Shown piece after piece: positions 21,441 through 23,119 of a DNA stretch of 23,119 nt. The position numbers and the translations under genes were made by a program. Under the pieces are notes generated by a model that saw only the letters and a program-made list of their open reading frames with translations, searched no databases and was not told the DNA's origin. The DNA is taken from contig VBBE01000038.1 of assembly GCA_005884605.1 (NCBI GenBank), positions 1 through 23,119 of the forward strand, given 5' to 3'. The stretch is from Candidatus Bathyarchaeota archaeon. GTDB lineage: Archaea > Thermoproteota > Bathyarchaeia > 40CM-2-53-6. Position 1 is the stretch's first letter; each line of letters starts with the position of its first letter.

Positions 21441-23119
21441 GTGAAGAAAAGGCATGCAGGTGCCCGTGATGGGAAACGGGCTTCTCGGCCCGTAGATTCG
21501 ACGACACGAAAGACCGCGGAGATCCTTGTCGGTGATCGAACTCGTGATGATTCGTTCTCAATAGCGGGGGTCGGTGCCTCTGCAGGAGGGCTCGAAGCCT
21601 TCACGCAGCTGCTCCAAGAGCTCCCCTCAACGATCAACATGGCACTGGTACTGGTACAGCACCTTGACCCTACCTACAAGAGCTTGTTGACCGAGCTTCT
21701 CTCCAGGACAACCAAGCTGGCGGTGGAAGAGGTTACTGACGGGACCCGGGTGAAGCCTGGACACGTCTACGTGATTCCGCCGAACACGACAATGACTATT
21801 TCCAAGCGTGTTCTGCACCTCACCCCTCGCAGCGAGGTCGACCGTAGGCATACTCCCATCGACGGATTTCTCGAGTCCCTCGCTCAGGACCAGAAGAGCA
21901 GAGCGATTGGTATCATACTCTCCGGGACTTCCATGGATGGTATTCATGGGCTGAGGGCTATCAAGGATGAAGGGGGAATCACAATTGCCCAAGACGAGAA
22001 GTCGGCCAAGTACTACGACCTTCCCCGGAGCGCGGTCGCGGCAGGCTGCGTCGACCTAATCCTCCGGCCACAGGACATCGCGCAAGAGCTTGTCAAGCTG
22101 AGCCAGCATCCCTACGTGCCCTACCTGGAAACTGAAACAGCGGAGAAGCTGCTACCGCAGAGCGACCTCGACAAGATCTTCGGTCTACTGAGAAAGGCAA
22201 CCGGGGTCGATTTTGCAGACTACAAACATGCGACCATCAAGAGAAGGATCCTGAGACGAATGCTGATCCTCAAGACCAACAAGATGGAGGATTACCTGAA
22301 CATTCTAAAGACAAACCCGGGCGAACTGAGTTCCTTGTTCCAGGACATTCTAATCAATGTGACCGGATTCTTCCGTGAGCCTCAAACCTTCGATGCGATG
22401 AAACAGGAAGTATTTCCCAGCATTACGAAGAAAAGGTCAGCTGACGACCCCATCAGGATATGGATTCCAGGCTGCTCGACCGGAGAAGAAGTCTACTCAC
22501 TAGCCATCTCCCTCGTAGAGTACCTGGACCACTCCTCGGTCCACCCGCCCATCCAGATTTTTGCAACCGACGTGAATGAGACCGTATTGGAGAAGGCTCG
22601 GGACGGCGTGTACGCCGCATCCGCTTCGATATCGGCCGAACGTCTACGACGTTTTTTCGTCAAAACGAATGGCTCCTACCAAGTAAACAAGTCGATTCGC
22701 CGGATGTGCGTCTTCGCCAAGCAGGACGTCACGGCGGACCCGCCATTTTCGAAGCTTGACCTGATCATCTGCCGAAACCTGCTGATCTATCTCGGGCCAG
22801 CTTTACAAAAGAAACTTCTCCCAATATTCCACTACTCGCTCAAGCCTGCGGGGTTCCTTGTCTTGGGAGACTTCGAGACTGTAGGTGAGTTCGACAACAT
22901 CTTCAAGGTGGCTAAGAAGCGCTCCAAGATCTATTCCAAGAGACCCGTGGTCAGCCGTAAGCCCCTTGACTTCTCGACGTCGTATATCACTGAAAGGCAA
23001 GTTGGCAAGCCGACAGTTAATCGACCAGCTGAGAGTCAGGCACCGGAACCGGAGATCTTCAAGGAAGTGGATCGGATCTTGCTGACGAGGTACTCGCCGG
23101 CCAGCGTTATCGTGAACAG
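21441..23119 (+). CDS. CheB-CheR fusion signalling protein (3' end outside window)
   Basis: An open frame from GTG 21441 to the window edge (about 559 residues, no stop). After a basic linker the CheB methylesterase domain begins at about 40. The triad is S47 (GVGASAGGLEA), H74 (LVQHLDP) and D166 (SGTSMDGIHG). The CheR methyltransferase follows at about 240-500: FFREPQTFDAM, the SAM motif IWIPGCSTGEE (G344 onward), IFATDVNE, FAKQDVTADPPFSKLDLIICRNLLIYL and PAGFLVLGDFETVGEF. The last residues, EVDRILLTRYSPASVIVN, match the region that in bacterial CheB/CheR/PAS/histidine-kinase chimeras leads into a PAS domain, so a kinase probably follows outside. No N-terminal receiver domain is present. The alternative start is TTG 21411. 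Confidence 0.9.
   Translation, partial: MKKRHAGARDGKRASRPVDSTTRKTAEILVGDRTRDDSFSIAGVGASAGGLEAFTQLLQELPSTINMALVLVQHLDPTYKSLLTELLSRTTKLAVEEVTDGTRVKPGHVYVIPPNTTMTISKRVLHLTPRSEVDRRHTPIDGFLESLAQDQKSRAIGIILSGTSMDGIHGLRAIKDEGGITIAQDEKSAKYYDLPRSAVAAGCVDLILRPQDIAQELVKLSQHPYVPYLETETAEKLLPQSDLDKIFGLLRKATGVDFADYKHATIKRRILRRMLILKTNKMEDYLNILKTNPGELSSLFQDILINVTGFFREPQTFDAMKQEVFPSITKKRSADDPIRIWIPGCSTGEEVYSLAISLVEYLDHSSVHPPIQIFATDVNETVLEKARDGVYAASASISAERLRRFFVKTNGSYQVNKSIRRMCVFAKQDVTADPPFSKLDLIICRNLLIYLGPALQKKLLPIFHYSLKPAGFLVLGDFETVGEFDNIFKVAKKRSKIYSKRPVVSRKPLDFSTSYITERQVGKPTVNRPAESQAPEPEIFKEVDRILLTRYSPASVIVN

Overview
The window looks archaeal, most likely from an uncultivated soil- or sediment-type lineage of the TACK/Thermoproteota side (taxon inferred). 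Supporting signs are AT-rich TATA-like boxes 25-40 nt upstream of start codons, several near-leaderless genes, frequent TTG/GTG starts, an archaeal VapB antitoxin of the DUF217 type, a bacterio-opsin-activator type (HTH_10) regulator and an ABC-2 exporter pair. There is no rRNA, convincing tRNA, CRISPR array, insertion sequence or phage gene. This is a patchwork of short operons of accessory character.

Layout. 1-2230: a secreted protein of four ~104-residue Ig-like repeats, then a minus-strand vapBC toxin-antitoxin pair. 2557-4690: a full-length ABC exporter half-transporter and a frameshifted DUF5519 gene. 4793-6750: minus-strand drug/antibiotic-type ABC-2 exporter (ATPase + permease) and a two-helix membrane miniprotein. 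6923-8071: a strong TATA box, a 39-aa microprotein with 10 cysteines, and an unrecognised 311-aa protein, apparently one transcript. 8309-9763: an HTH_10 regulator diverging from two small genes (78 aa, and a 56-aa zinc ribbon), followed by a remnant of a second vapBC junction. 9807-13316: an M48-like membrane protein that has lost HEXXH, and a secreted subtilase with a PA insert whose C-terminal tail is out of frame. 13512-14613: a four-helix membrane protein and a degenerate metallo-beta-lactamase-fold protein. 14676-18498: a tightly overlapping minus-strand operon of winged-helix regulator, membrane/beta-domain protein, MDR oxidoreductase and SDR dehydrogenase. 18592-19080: a VOC/PhnB-like protein. 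19602-20415: two small genes (a 70-aa protein and a VapB-like protein) with nearly identical promoter motifs. 20451-21278: an AbrB-like plus MEDS-like sensor. 21441 to the window end: a CheB-CheR fusion running off the edge.

The most interesting thread is regulatory. The vapB promoter and the promoters of the two small genes near 20 kb all carry an 18-bp palindrome GTATA-N8-TATAC over or near the TATA box. This suggests a shared operator for VapB-like antitoxins, one with a nearby PIN toxin and one without. Both toxin-antitoxin-type loci also appear to lack a canonical start codon where homology places the start (ATA for vapC, ATC for the orphan VapB-like gene). Other items worth a second look are the Cys-rich microprotein operon, the zinc-ribbon minigene, the pseudo-peptidase, an ABC ATPase with its switch histidine replaced, and two genes with single frameshifts that could be decay or assembly error.
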